Shown: piece after piece, positions 11,968-22,325 of the stretch
Position numbering within the stretch: the stretch's first letter is position 1
Layout: every line of letters starts with the position of its first letter
Origin: Eleusine coracana subsp. coracana
Taxonomy: Eukaryota; Streptophyta; Magnoliopsida; Poales; Poaceae
Direction: 5' to 3'
Assembly: GCA_032690845.1 (NCBI GenBank)
Contig: CM064417.1
Location: forward strand, 22,236,808 to 22,300,807
DNA length: 64,000 nt
Notes under the pieces: generated by a model
What the model was told of the DNA's origin: nothing
Databases searched by the model: none
Seen by the model: only the letters and a program-made list of their open reading frames with translations
Made by a program: the position numbers and the translations under genes

Positions 11968-12558
11968 ATTACTTGATTGACTATCACTAACCTCATCACA
12001 TCGAGCGATAAGTCCATCCTCATAGATAGGGATTCTTGCAATCCCTTCCTGAAGTCTCCTCCTGATGGGATAGTGAGGAGCATGATATCTCCAATGTCCA
12101 TGACCATCCCCCATGTGCACATTGTCGAAGTCGATATAATAATGGGGAGGATCATAGAGGCCAGTGACATGCTCAAGCACATGTCCCACTTGTGAGTGGA
12201 GCACAAGTATCATCTCCATTGCCCTCTCAATTGAGAGCTCATGCTTTCTGTTGACTACCTACTTAAGTAAGAAACCCCTCTCAGGAGTTGTGATTTGCAA
12301 GACGAATCTATCAATCACTTCATATGATGGGATCCTCTGAAGACCTCTGAATGAGTTTATCCTACACACAAGATCATAAATGCTTAAGAGAGTACAACAA
12401 AGTTCATCATTCAGATTTCTTACAAAGTCACCAAGTTGAAAGATGAGATCCTGTTGGTGAGCTCGACGAAGATGCCAAAGTCGATCTTGTGGTGGAGGAG
12501 GCGGAGGCGCTGGAGCCGTAGTGGTGAGATTGATCATCTCCAATGATCGTGTGAGCAT
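11950..12558 (-). pseudogene. Unrecognised ~200-codon reading frame between gag and integrase
   Basis: One minus-strand frame runs from an ATG at 12558 to 11950 with a single internal TAG (near 12256). The product starts with about 20 residues ending in a run of prolines, then has an alternating hydrophobic stretch (LIFQLGDFVRNLND, CCTLLSIYDLVCRI), and after the stop a His/Tyr/Asp-rich part (YDPPHYYIDFDNVHMGDGH). A copia element should have a zinc knuckle and aspartic protease here; I see neither a DTGAT-like motif nor CCHC. It could be captured host sequence, a diverged gag/protease, or a chance frame. I assign no function. Confidence 0.4.
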
Positions 12559-13295
12559 TGTGGTCGGCGCTCCCCCCCCCCCCCTACATTAATGTGTGAT
12601 CCACCCGAAGTGCTTGGAGTAGAACTTGGAATGACACTTAGGGTAGAACTTAATGAAGCGCCTAACAAAGAGCTTGGTGTAGGTCTTGACCTGAAGGGGT
12701 TGTAGAAGTTGCTGCAAGGCAATCTTGTGGAGGGATCAAAGAAGTTTGAGCTCGAAGCTACTTCTTTCCCTTTTCTTGAGGATGCTAAATTGTTCGCCTT
12801 GGAAGTCCTCTCCCCATTCCAGCTTGCGGTGATCTCCTCATCCTCAAAGAGGAACCCAATCACATCCTCAATGGAAAGACCCTTCTCCATGATGAGATCA
12901 AGGGTGATGTAGAGGAGCTTGCTGCTAGGGAGCAAGGTGAGGATCTTCTCGACTATCACAATCTTGGGAAGCTCGAAAGTAGTTTCTCCAATCCTGTCCA
13001 CAATACCTCGCAAGCGAATAAGAGAGTCAAGTATGTCCTCATTGTCATTAGCACGAAAAGCAAAGAACTCCTCAACAAGTGAATCACTAACATAACCATT
13101 AAAAGACTCACAAGCATCATCAGTACTAGTCACACTAGAAGAGCAAGCAAGATCAAGAGAGCTAAAATTATCAATCATCACATTAGGCACACTAGTAAAG
13201 CAACCTATAAAATCATCACTAATAGGATCTAGGCACTCACTAGAACTAGGCGCATCCACACAATCATCATTATCATATATTGGCAAAGTCCACAA
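12534..13295 (-). pseudogene. Copia gag remnant
   Basis: A 253-codon frame just inside the PBS. The N-terminal half is acidic and serine-rich. The middle part (EKILTLLPSSKLLYITLDL, then SIEDVIGFLFEDEE) resembles the end of the UBN2-type copia gag. A Ser/Pro-rich tail ends in a Gly run encoded by a poly-C tract at 12571-12584. No zinc knuckle is found. The N-terminal gag blocks are missing or unrecognisable, so this is probably internally deleted. Packaging of the RNA is the family role. Confidence 0.6.
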
Positions 13296-13440
13296 GTGTG
13301 TCCATCAATCATCCGGAATCATGGCATTTAGGTAGCTTTTCAAGCAATCCTTCCATGAGCCATGACCTGGCTCCGAATGGGATGACATCCCAACTCAATA
13401 CGGTCACTACTCGAGGTGGTTAAGCCCTATGATGAGCACT

Positions 13441-13454
13441 TGGCTCTGATGCCA
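13441..13454 (-). other. Copia primer binding site
   Basis: On the minus strand this reads TGGCATCAGAGCCA, two bases inside the LTR end CCTTTCA. It matches the initiator-Met-tRNA PBS of plant copia elements (TGGTATCAGAGC) with one mismatch, and it fixes the 5' LTR border and element strand. Confidence 0.88.
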
Positions 13455-13456
13455 CT

Positions 13457-13615
13457 TGAAAGGATCAAGTGACCGAGGGGGGGCGGGGGGTGAATCGGGA
13501 ACTCAAACTATGTACCTAATTTGCCTAATACAAAAACCGACCATTCAAAACAACTTCTACACAAATCTAGTGGTGATCACACTAACAAGATAATCTTATG
13601 AAAGGAAAGACAACC
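13457..13615 (-). repeat. Copia 5' LTR, inner fragment
   Basis: TGAAAGGATC and the following 150 bp match the 3' LTR from 2469 to 2631. It stops abruptly at 13615 where the Tat gypsy LTR (TGTCGAGA) begins. LTR sequence equivalent to 2632 to about 3586 is missing from this copy. Confidence 0.9.
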
Positions 13616-14012
13616 TGTCGAGACTTCTACTCAGAAATAAATTTATAGTGCTACGTCAGGATTAAGAACTTGATGGTTAAGACATAAGATGCTGATTTAG
13701 ACAGGTTCAGGCCCTCTTGAAGAGAGTAAAAACCCTACGTACTGTGTTCTGTGGTTTGTATTGATGTTGTGTTTCGTGTGTTGTCTGTTGTCTTGGCTCT
13801 CCCTTGATGGGGGTTCCCTGCTGCCTTATATATCCGGTCGGCAAGGAGTATATGAAGAGTCATACTCGTAGTCTACAAGGATTCACATAGAAACTCTATC
13901 TCTAATTGCCTTGCGCCCCAAGCCGACTCGGTCGGTTACCTTATGGATGAGGTACCCGGTCGTCTACTGACTTTGGCATAACTATGGATACCTATAAGGT
14001 AAGTATTCCACA
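13616..14012 (-). repeat. Tat gypsy 3' LTR (397 bp)
   Basis: On the plus strand it starts TGTCGAGACTT and ends AGTATTCCACA. It is the reverse complement of the LTR at 28905-29283, which starts TGTGGAATACTTACC and ends AAGTCTCGACA. A minus-strand TATATAAGG box (about 13826-13834) fits a promoter. The candidate left TSD is CAACC (13611-13615); the right copy is lost. Confidence 0.88.
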
Positions 14013-14784
14013 GCAGCCCTCGAGTGCTTCCTAGTTTTGAGGTCTGACCTGCCGAGTGATCTTCGAGATTATGTGACTAGATCACAAATTAGGAAGACCT
14101 CTGGATTGAAGTTCCTGATGGATCTGGTGCGCCGACTAGGTGCACCTGATCAGATGTAGCCTCCGACTCTTGTATAATTTGGAGACTAACAAATAATGCA
14201 AGAGTCTAATAATATTAGCTCTTAACATTTTGTTATTTATAATTTACTCAAACCATCAAGTTTGAGCTTAAGTAAACTCCTGATCATCAAACCAGAAGGT
14301 CAGTTAGCAAGACATCAATCTTGACGACCGATTAGTAGAAAGGCCGAGTGATACACACTCTTGTCTGAGTGACTTGGGGATCTAAATTTCATGACATCAA
14401 TCGTGTTTTAGCCCATATAAAAGAATATGACATCAATCCTATAATAGTACTAAGCTAAATGACAACAATCAGTATAAGTCCATTTTTGATAATTAATTAT
14501 CGACATCAATCAATAACTTATCTCTTGAACTTATACCCGTACGACCATCAAGTCCTCTGCTACATGATCATGAAATCACATAGATACGGAAAGTATTTTT
14601 AAGTCGATTTGCCACTACTTCTCATCAAAGAAGCCCCCGAGATTATTTCTCAAGGTTAATAGCTCTAATTTTTTTTTAAAGAATAAAGCCTTTTATATTA
14701 TTATTATTATTAAACAGAAAAGCCCATCACTGTGCGGCCCATACAAGCTCATGGGACCCAGAGACTAGGTCAAAAAGGCAAAGG
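14013..14784. other. Tat gypsy 3' untranslated region
   Basis: Right next to the LTR, the minus strand has the purine-rich CACTCGAGGGCTGC, a plausible PPT. The rest is AT-rich, with repeated TGACATCAATC-like strings (14310-14520) and no credible frame. It ends at the promoter of the antisense gene. Confidence 0.6.
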
Positions 14785-14794
14785 TATAAAAAGG
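14785..14794 (+). promoter_or_regulatory. TATA box of the antisense gene
   Basis: TATAAAAAGG lies about 210 bp upstream of the first ATG (14996), opposite in strand to the gypsy pol. It is followed by a pyrimidine-rich leader (CTTCGTCTTCTTCACG) like a normal plant 5' UTR. Confidence 0.6.
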
Positions 14795-14995
14795 GCAGTG
14801 GACTGTTGACTCCTATTCCACACCGCCATTTGCACACAGCGCTTCGTCTTCTTCACGCCTCCCCTGTTCTTGTGACTCCTCTGCTTCATGAGCTAGGGTT
14901 AGCGCTTTCTCCCATCGCTGCCCCAGATCTTCATCGCCATCAAGCCCCCGGACATTAGCTAGGGTTTAGATCCACCGCATTTACATCCCTCGAAG

Positions 14996-17859
14996 ATGCC
15001 TCACAAATCATCCAAGAAGGCCACCATCACCGAGTCCTCCTTCTCCAAGCTTGAGATCCCGGAGCAGCTACGGGAGTTCTTGAAGAGCAACATCTCCACC
15101 GCCGATCTGAACAAGATGGTGGAGGACGGCATCCTCCCGGAGCAAGCTCGCATCAACTAGAAGGTACCAAAAGAGACTCGCCCCCTTCCAATCCATCAAA
15201 AAATCGTAGTTTTCTGCTTGTTTTTTGAGCATGGCTTCGGAGTTCCCTACTGTAGTTTTCTACGCGGGCTCCTTTTCTTCTATGGGATTGAGCTTGTCAA
15301 CCTCAATCCCAACTCCATCCTTCACCTTACTATCTTCGTGCATATGTGTGAAGCTTTTCTTGGCATTCTGCCCCATTTTACTTTGTTGCGCCATCTTTTC
15401 GTCCTCTGACCGCTGCCAACCAAGGAAAACCAAGTCGCCATAGGTGGAGTTGGTTTCCAGTTGCTCAAGAAGGAGGACTACATCAGCGTGCCATTGAAGA
15501 CCGGAAACAAGAACTGGAAGGACGAGTGGTTCTATTGTGACAATCCTCCTCCTATTCTTGCCGACTTCTCTAGTGCCAAAGCCATTCCTCAGGCATGGCC
15601 AACCCCCAAGTGGTCGCTCTGCTAGAGAAAATCGTAGAGCTGAAGAATGAAGGTGTCGATGGCATCACTGTAGCAAAAAGCTTTATAGTGCACCGAGTGC
15701 AACCGTAGAAGAAATAGAGCCACCCCGCCTGGGAGTATGCCATCAACGACGAGACGAGGGAGGTGCCTGATCCGCCAAACTCCACTCTGTGTCGGTCACA
15801 TTTATCAACGATGTTTGAAGGAGACATCATTCAAGATCACCTCTTAATCACGAAAGCATACAACATGGACACTCTACGGGCCCGAGTAAGCCTTGGTCGT
15901 CTTGAATAATTCTGACGTCCTTTTGAATAATCACAGTATGTGATGTCTTGATATTTTTGCAGGTTCTGGACACTTATGTATCACACCCTCCGCTCCCTCC
16001 GACCGATTCCGAGGGACCGGATTATATTAAAAAGCCACCGCAGATGGCACTGGTGGAGCCAGCTCTTTAGCAGACGCCCGACCGACCGAAGAGGTCATCG
16101 CCAACATCTCCACTGCATCTCCTCGCCCCGACTTGTCCTCCCCCAGCAAATGAGTAAAACAGAACACTGATCGTCATCGGCAATATGTGGGAGACAACGA
16201 TGATGACGAGGAGGAGCGCCACCAAGATGCCAGCCTGCCGACCCCTACACACTCCGACCGACCATCAAGCCAGTCGGAGCCCCCGAGCAAATCAGAGAGT
16301 GGTGCAAGGGTGGCAAAGAAGACCGATGAAGCCCCCAAGACTTCCCTGAAGAGGAAGGATTCTAACCTAGGAGACCACTTCTATAAAGAAGAAAGTATGT
16401 CGGATCAAAATTAAACAAGCCTCTGGGTATATTTCTTCGCATTTTCGATTCTTCATTGTTGTTATTATCAACTATCTGCTAAGCTTTTTCTGTTGCGCTC
16501 TTTGGCAATCATAGCGGTCGGTCAAGTGATACTTAGAGCGCCCAAGGCTCTCAAGACACTCGGTCAACTCCTGCTCCTCGACCGACCGACCAGCCTCAGG
16601 CGGTCCGCACACCATCAAGTGTGCAGACCGAGCCGAGGAAGTCGCCCAACGCGCCAGTGCCCAAACCAATGCTGACACCTGCTTCTCAAACCGTCAACCC
16701 TTCCCCGACCGGCATGTCTTCTCCCTGTTATAAGGGTAGGACCGTGTTGGTCAAGGACTCATTGAGTCGACTAGAAGCTGAGGACATGGACGTCATGCAT
16801 CAACATCGAGAGGCCAACAAGGTACATCAATACCAAGTTTTTTCTTCCTTGAATCATTCTTCCAACTAACCATACCCTTCTTCATATTTTGAGAATATAT
16901 TCTCTTGTGGAGAAAAAACAGGCCAGGATTGAATACCTCGAGGCCAAAACTTTTGGTAAGTCCCTGACATCTTATGCATTCAGACTTCCCCTTTTAGAGG
17001 TATTGACTTGTTGTCAACAGTTATCGACGAGCAACTCTCCCAGGCCAGAAGGCAAATTGAGAAGCTGCAGACTGACCATAAGGAGGTGATCAAAGCTCTG
17101 GAGCAAAGTCATGCTGATGTTGTTGGTAAGATTGCAGACCAACTTATATTTGCTTCTTTCTCACTCTAACACTAAATTCTTTATTTGTATTTTTAGCTCG
17201 TGATCAGAAGGTCACCAACCTGGAGAAGTTAACTTCAAACCAGCAGAGATTCTTAGATGCTCTGGCTGCTGAGAAGAATGGCCTCTCCAAGTCGGTTGGA
17301 GAGCAGAGCGCCGAGATCACTCGGCTGAAGAAGGAACTAGAGGAGACCAAAGGAAAGATTGAGGAGGCTAAGAGCATCTCCAAGTCTTTCAAATGTAATC
17401 TTACCAGTAAGCTATCTTTTTAAGTCTTCTATCATCAATTTTGAACTTCATCATCTAATACCCTTCATGATTTTTGCAGCCATATCTTACGGCGCTCGGA
17501 AAGCATTGGATTATATCCATGCTAACCAAATGGAGAAGACCGGGCACTCCTTAGAGTACTTGCTAGAGCACGCGGCGGAGGTGATTGCCAACAACACTAG
17601 AAGAGTGGCGACCGAGGCTGGGAGTCAAGTACTGGCTATTTGCCAATCTTGGTCTCCTGCTCTGCCATTGGACAAAGTCAAGGAGGGCTTCAACCCTGAC
17701 TTGACGATCGATCAATGCCAGTTGCTTATGGATTCCATGCTAGAAACCTCCCATGCCTTAGTCGATAATGTAGAGGTCGACCCCATTGTGTCGTCTCCTC
17801 CAGCAACTCCGGAGGTAGAATTACAAGATGATACCTCCTCTCCTTCAAAGGAGCTGTAA
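14996..17859 (+). pseudogene. Antisense, intron-containing extra gene of the Tat element
   Basis: This multi-exon gene runs opposite to gag-pol. Exon 1 starts at 14996 (MPHKSSKKATITESSFSKLE) and has one TAG at 15158. Exon 2 (about 15405-15885) carries GGVGFQLLKKEDYISVPL and WKDEWFY. Introns with GT...AG ends that keep frame are visible at 15886-15962, 16822-16921, 16956-17020, 17126-17196 and 17407-17479; two more, near 15162-15404 and 16400-16511, are less sure. The last exons encode a charged coiled coil (EKLQTDHKEVIKALEQSH..., AEITRLKKELEETKGKIEE) and an intact C-terminal domain (SYGARKALDYIHANQ to SSPSKEL). Grande and other Tat elements are known to carry an extra antisense gene in this position (gene 23 of Grande). 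The function is unknown. It has a few stops and frameshifts. Confidence 0.72.
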
Positions 17860-18551
17860 TATCTATAATATTAGCAAACATTAGTAGTATTTGAATCATG
17901 AAAACAATATTGTCTCTATGTAAATATGAATATTAATTCTTATGCTTGCTTAATTCTTAGACAATTTGGAAAAAACAACTAAATATTCATTAAAGCAATC
18001 TCTTGTTACTTAGGGCAAACCAGTCGGCGCCAAGCTGCGTTAGCCGTGCTATAGCACTTAGACATTTTCACCTTAAGTCTTTTAGAGACAAAAACAGAAT
18101 TTGCACCGGTCTGCCTTAGCATATTAGGTTGTAATTTATAACTGCCTAGCAAGTAGAATCGACCAATCGACACATGACCTCTCACACTTTGGCTCTGGGT
18201 TTAGTGTAGTACAGTCTGTCGTGCAATATAAATTATATAACCATAATGTTCCAGCGTAAGACCAAAAAACCTTAGACCATGTCAAAATTTGAGAAATCAG
18301 TCAGAAAAATCTAAAACCAGAATCTGTCAAGGTTAAGGAGTAATGGAACATTATTACTAACCCCCTGGCTCAATTGTTTAATGTTATAAATTAAGGAATC
18401 GAGACAAATAAGAATGAAATCAAAAACATCTTTCATCAAAAAGACTTAAAATTTAATTCAATAATAATGTATGAAAATACAAGAAAAAGACTAAGTATAA
18501 AAGCGACGTAGCTGATTGATGTCCCATAAATTTGGTACGTCATCGCCATCT
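17860..18551. other. Spacer between antisense gene and integrase end
   Basis: AT-rich sequence with no credible frame. AATATGAATATTAAT-type strings just after 17900 could serve as a 3' end signal for the antisense gene, while the end of the sense pol transcript must read through here. Confidence 0.5.
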
Positions 18552-19862
18552 TCATACATCAGCCGATAAGAACCCCGGTCGAGTAACTTCTTTGACCACA
18601 TAAGGTCCTTCCCATTTAGGGTATAACTTGTGCTGATTCTTGATTGATTGCACTCGTAGCAACACTAAATCCCCAACATGAAACTGGTGACTGCGAACAT
18701 TTTTGTCATAATAACGTCGCAAGCCTTGCTGGTATACTGCCGACCAAAACAGAGCGCGATCATGCAACTCCTCTGCTGCAATCAACTCAATCACTCGGTT
18801 GTCTTCAAAAAGCTTCTCATCATATCCCTTGACTCGTGCTGATATGAGGTTTACCTCGGTCGGCAACATTTCCTCGGAGCTGTAAACTAATGAGAAAGGT
18901 GACTGACCAGTAGCCCGACTGACATTAGTGCGCAACCCCTAGAGAACCGAAGACAGCTCTTGAACCCACCGACCGGCATATGGTTTGAGCCTGTCAAATA
19001 TTAGGGGCTTCAACCCCTGAAGAATCATACCACTGGCTCGTTCGACCTACCCATTGCTTCGAGGATGAGCTACTGATACAAAGTGAATTTTTATTCCCAT
19101 CTCATCGGCAAAGTTACGGAATTCCTCAGATGTGAACTGAGTACCATTGTCAGTGATGATATCATGAGGGACCCCAAACCGAGTTAATACATCTCTGACA
19201 AATTTGACTGCTTTCTTCGAAGTTATCTTGCCGACCGGCTTTGCTTCAATCCACTTGGTGAATTTGTCAATAGCAACAAACAAATGAGTGGACCCGCCTG
19301 GCGCTTTCTTGAAAGGACCAACAATGTCAAGCCCCCAGACTACAAAAGGCCAAGTCATAGGTACAATCTAAAGTTGCTGCAAAGGCACGTGTGTCTGTTG
19401 AGCGAAGAATTCACAACCTTCACACTTTCAAATGACTTGGAGTGCATATTTGACCGCCGTAGGCCAGTAGAAAACTTGCCGGAAGGCTTTGTCGTCCAAA
19501 GTCTTGGCAGCCGTATGGTTGCCACATACTCCTGAATGGATTTCTTCCATCAATTCTTTGCCTTCTGGAATCGAGATGCATTGCATCAAGATATTCGAAC
19601 CTCCTCGTTGATATAGTAGATCATCCACCATCAAATATCCTTGACACCTTGCCTTTAACCTTTGCTGCTCATTATGATCCGGAGACAACGTCCCCTTAGT
19701 CAAAAATTGGACAATCGGGTCGCGCCAGTTGGTCTTTAAGTTGATATCATCTATCATCTCAGCAACATCGGTCATCAAGACGTCAGATCGAGGAAAAATA
19801 GTGGGAGAATCGAGGGTGTGCAAAAAAACACCGGGTGGGACAATCGATCGAGACGATCCCAT
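18552..19862 (-). pseudogene. Tat gypsy integrase
   Basis: Zinc-binding HHCC: H in EEIHSGVCGNHTAAKTL and the C-x2-C pair in KCEGCEFF (near 19420). Catalytic core: VWGLDIVGPF (first D), IITDNGTQFTSEEF (second D) and SNG*VERAS (the E is just after a stop that replaced Q or W). The C-terminal part at 18552-18935 has TGQSPFSLVYSSEEMLPTE and a GPYVV-like GPY/F module (WEGPYVVKEV). Stops near 19430, 19045 and 18937 split it into three frames. Confidence 0.88.
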
Positions 19863-20236
19863 CTTGGCTAATTCATCAGCTGCTTGGTTATTGTCTTGAA
19901 GAACATGTGTGAACTTCAGTACATTGAACTTGTCTTTGAGCTTCCTTACTTCTTAGCAGTAAGCAGCCATATTGTCATCCACACAGTTCCAATCTTTAGT
20001 GACTTGGTTCATGACCAGAACCGAATCACCAAAGATGTCAAGACACTGAATGCCGAGTGATACAACAATGCGCAGACCGTGTAAAAGAGCCTCATATTCT
20101 GCAGCGTTGTTAGATGCGGGAAACATAATCTAGAGGACATACCGAAGCTTTTCTCCTTGTGGTGAAATGAGCACAATCCCTGCACTTGCTCCAGGTAACT
20201 GGAGGGATCCATCAAAGAACATTTTCCAGTACTCAA
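19863..20236 (-). pseudogene. Tat gypsy second RNase H domain
   Basis: A second RNase H lies between the pol RNase H and the integrase. MFFDGSLQLPGASAGIVLIS supplies the first D, NNAAEYEALLHGLRI the E, and DIFGDSVLVMNQV the next D; the frame continues to AADELAKMG near 19862. A duplicated RNase H in this place is characteristic of Tat/Ogre gypsy elements. A stop (TAG near 19955) and frame breaks are present. Confidence 0.8.
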
Positions 20237-20239
20237 TAT

Positions 20240-21593
20240 CTTGCGATGTAGGAGGCACCTGAATTTATGTCCACTCAGAAACGAAGTCAGCTAACGCTTG
20301 TCCTTTGATTGCCGAGCGGGGTAGAAACATAATGGTGAACAGATCGAGTTGGACTGCCCACTTGGCAATTTTTCCTTCGCCTTCTCGGTTGTCGAGGACT
20401 TCCTCGAGTGCAAAGGTTGTTTGAACTTCAATAGGATGAGCCTAAAAATAGTGCTTCAACTTCCTTGAATTGATCAAGAGTGCATATAGCAACTTCGAGA
20501 TCTGGTGATATCGTGTTTTGGAGGCACTAAGGACCTCACTGACAAAATACACCGGGTGTTGTACTTTTTGTACGTGATCCTCTTCCTCTTGGTCGACCGC
20601 TAAGACGGTGCTCACAACTTGATTTGTGGCTGATATATAGAGCTGAAGCTTTTCTTATGGCTCGAGAGGCACCAGGACTGGAATATTGCTGAAGTGGACC
20701 TTCAACTCATCCAACGCTGACTGGGCCTCTGTTGTCTAGATGAAGTCATCCTGTTTTTTGAGTAGTTTAAAAAATGATAGACCCCTGACCCCTAGTCAAG
20801 AGATAAAGCGACTCAAGGATGCCATACATCCGGTCAGCTTTTGAACATCCCTTTGGGAATTAGGTGGCCCCATATTAAGGATCACCTTGATTTTGTCCGT
20901 GTTAGCCTCTATACCTCGTTTCGAAATGATGTAACCGAGTAGCTTTCCCGTAGGAACCCCAAAAACACACTTTTTAGGGTCCAACTTCATCGAGTAACAT
21001 CTCAAGTTGTCAAATGTCTCTGCCAGGTCAGAGAGAAGTTCTTCAACGTTCTGAGTCTTTACCACGATGTCATCAACATACGCTTCTGTCTTCCGACCGA
21101 TCTGAGTTTCGAGGTAGCGTTGAATACCACATTGGTATGTCATGCCAGCATTTTTCAGACCGAATGGCGTAGTAGTATAGCAATAGGCTCAGAAGGGAGT
21201 GATAAAGGAAGTCTTGATATGATCTTCGACTTTTAGTGGGATCTGGTGATAACCTGAATAGGCATCCAGAAAGCTTAAAAGCTCACACCCGGCTGTTGAG
21301 TCTACAATCTGATCAATACGTGACAGAGCGAAGGGGTCTTTAGGGTAGACCTTGTTTAAATCAGTATAGTCTACACACATCCGCCACTCTTTATTCTTCT
21401 TAGGTACAAGGACTGGGTTTGCCAGCCAATCGGGATGGTACACTTCCCTTATAAACTTAGCATCTAACAATCCAGCTATCTCCTTCATGGAGTCCTTGCG
21501 GTATTGTGCGGATCTTCTAAGCCTTTGTAGAGGGGTGGCCCCAGGAGGCACCCTTAGCACATGCTCAATCTTTTCCCAAGGAACTCCTGGCAT
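20240..21593 (-). pseudogene. Tat gypsy reverse transcriptase and RNase H
   Basis: RT: EWRMCVDYTDLNKVYPKDPF, then SFLDAYSGYHQIPLK (21189-21593), a stop near 21190, FGLKNAGMTYQ, and the catalytic box EAYVDDIVVKT (near 21060). It continues with KCVFGVPTGKLLGYIIS and LTGCMASLSRFIS. The first RNase H follows (about 20240-20700) with PVYFVSEVLSASKTRYHQ and LADFVSEW-like blocks. Catalytic residues are kept, but several stops (about 20790, 20655 and 20440) disable it. Confidence 0.88.
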
Positions 21594-21656
21594 GTCAGAG
21601 GGCTTCCATGAAAAGATGTCCCTATTTTCCTGAAGGAAAAGAGTGAGCGCAAGTTC

Positions 21657-22325
21657 CTATTTCTCGTCAAGGTCGGCCCCTGCATAAATGATCTTAGCAG
21701 GGTCCTCTGGGTCGAGCGAAACTTCCTTGGTAGGGACATCGTCCGTCTGGATCTTGTCCTTGGTGGGCTTCTTCACGGGGACCTCCGCGTCAGTCCGCTC
21801 CTGACTGCCGACTACCTTCTGGATCTCCAGCCAGTCAGACAACATCAACTGTTGGTCGGCCATCTCACAACTCTGTACATCACAATTGAAAGAATTCCGA
21901 AGGTCAGAGTGGAGGGAGATGATTCCCTTGGGGCCTGGCATCTTGAGAGTGAGATATGGGTAGTGCGGGTCCACCATGAATTTTGCCATTGCCGGTCTAC
22001 CGAAGATGACATGCTCAGTCCTGAAGTTCTCACGGGTCCCAAAGGTGACAGGCAGAGTGATCTGTCCAATAGGAATAGAGGTTTTGCCAGGCACGATCCC
22101 ATGAAAGGGAGAAGAACTCGGCTGCAAGTCACTGACCAACAAGCCTAACAACGTGAGGGTCTTGGTGAAGATCAAGTCCAGACGGCTTCCTCCATCGATG
22201 AGTACTTTGTTGAACTTGACCCCCTTCATCATTGTCGCGAGCACTAGCGGATAGCGACCAGGCTTGGGTAGGTGCCTAGAGTGATCCGACCGATCAAAAG
22301 TAATCGGTACTTCCGACCACCTCAT
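21657..22325 (-). pseudogene. Tat gypsy aspartic protease region
   Basis: A 222-codon frame joins gag. FNKVLIDGGSRLDLIF carries the protease D-G-G(S) active site. ITLPVTFGTRENFRTEHVIF and GRPAMAKFMV with a YPYLTLKMPGPKGI block follow, the usual protease-linker of grass Tat elements. The acidic tail is a linker to RT. The frame ends at a TAG near 21655, breaking the polyprotein. Confidence 0.82.
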
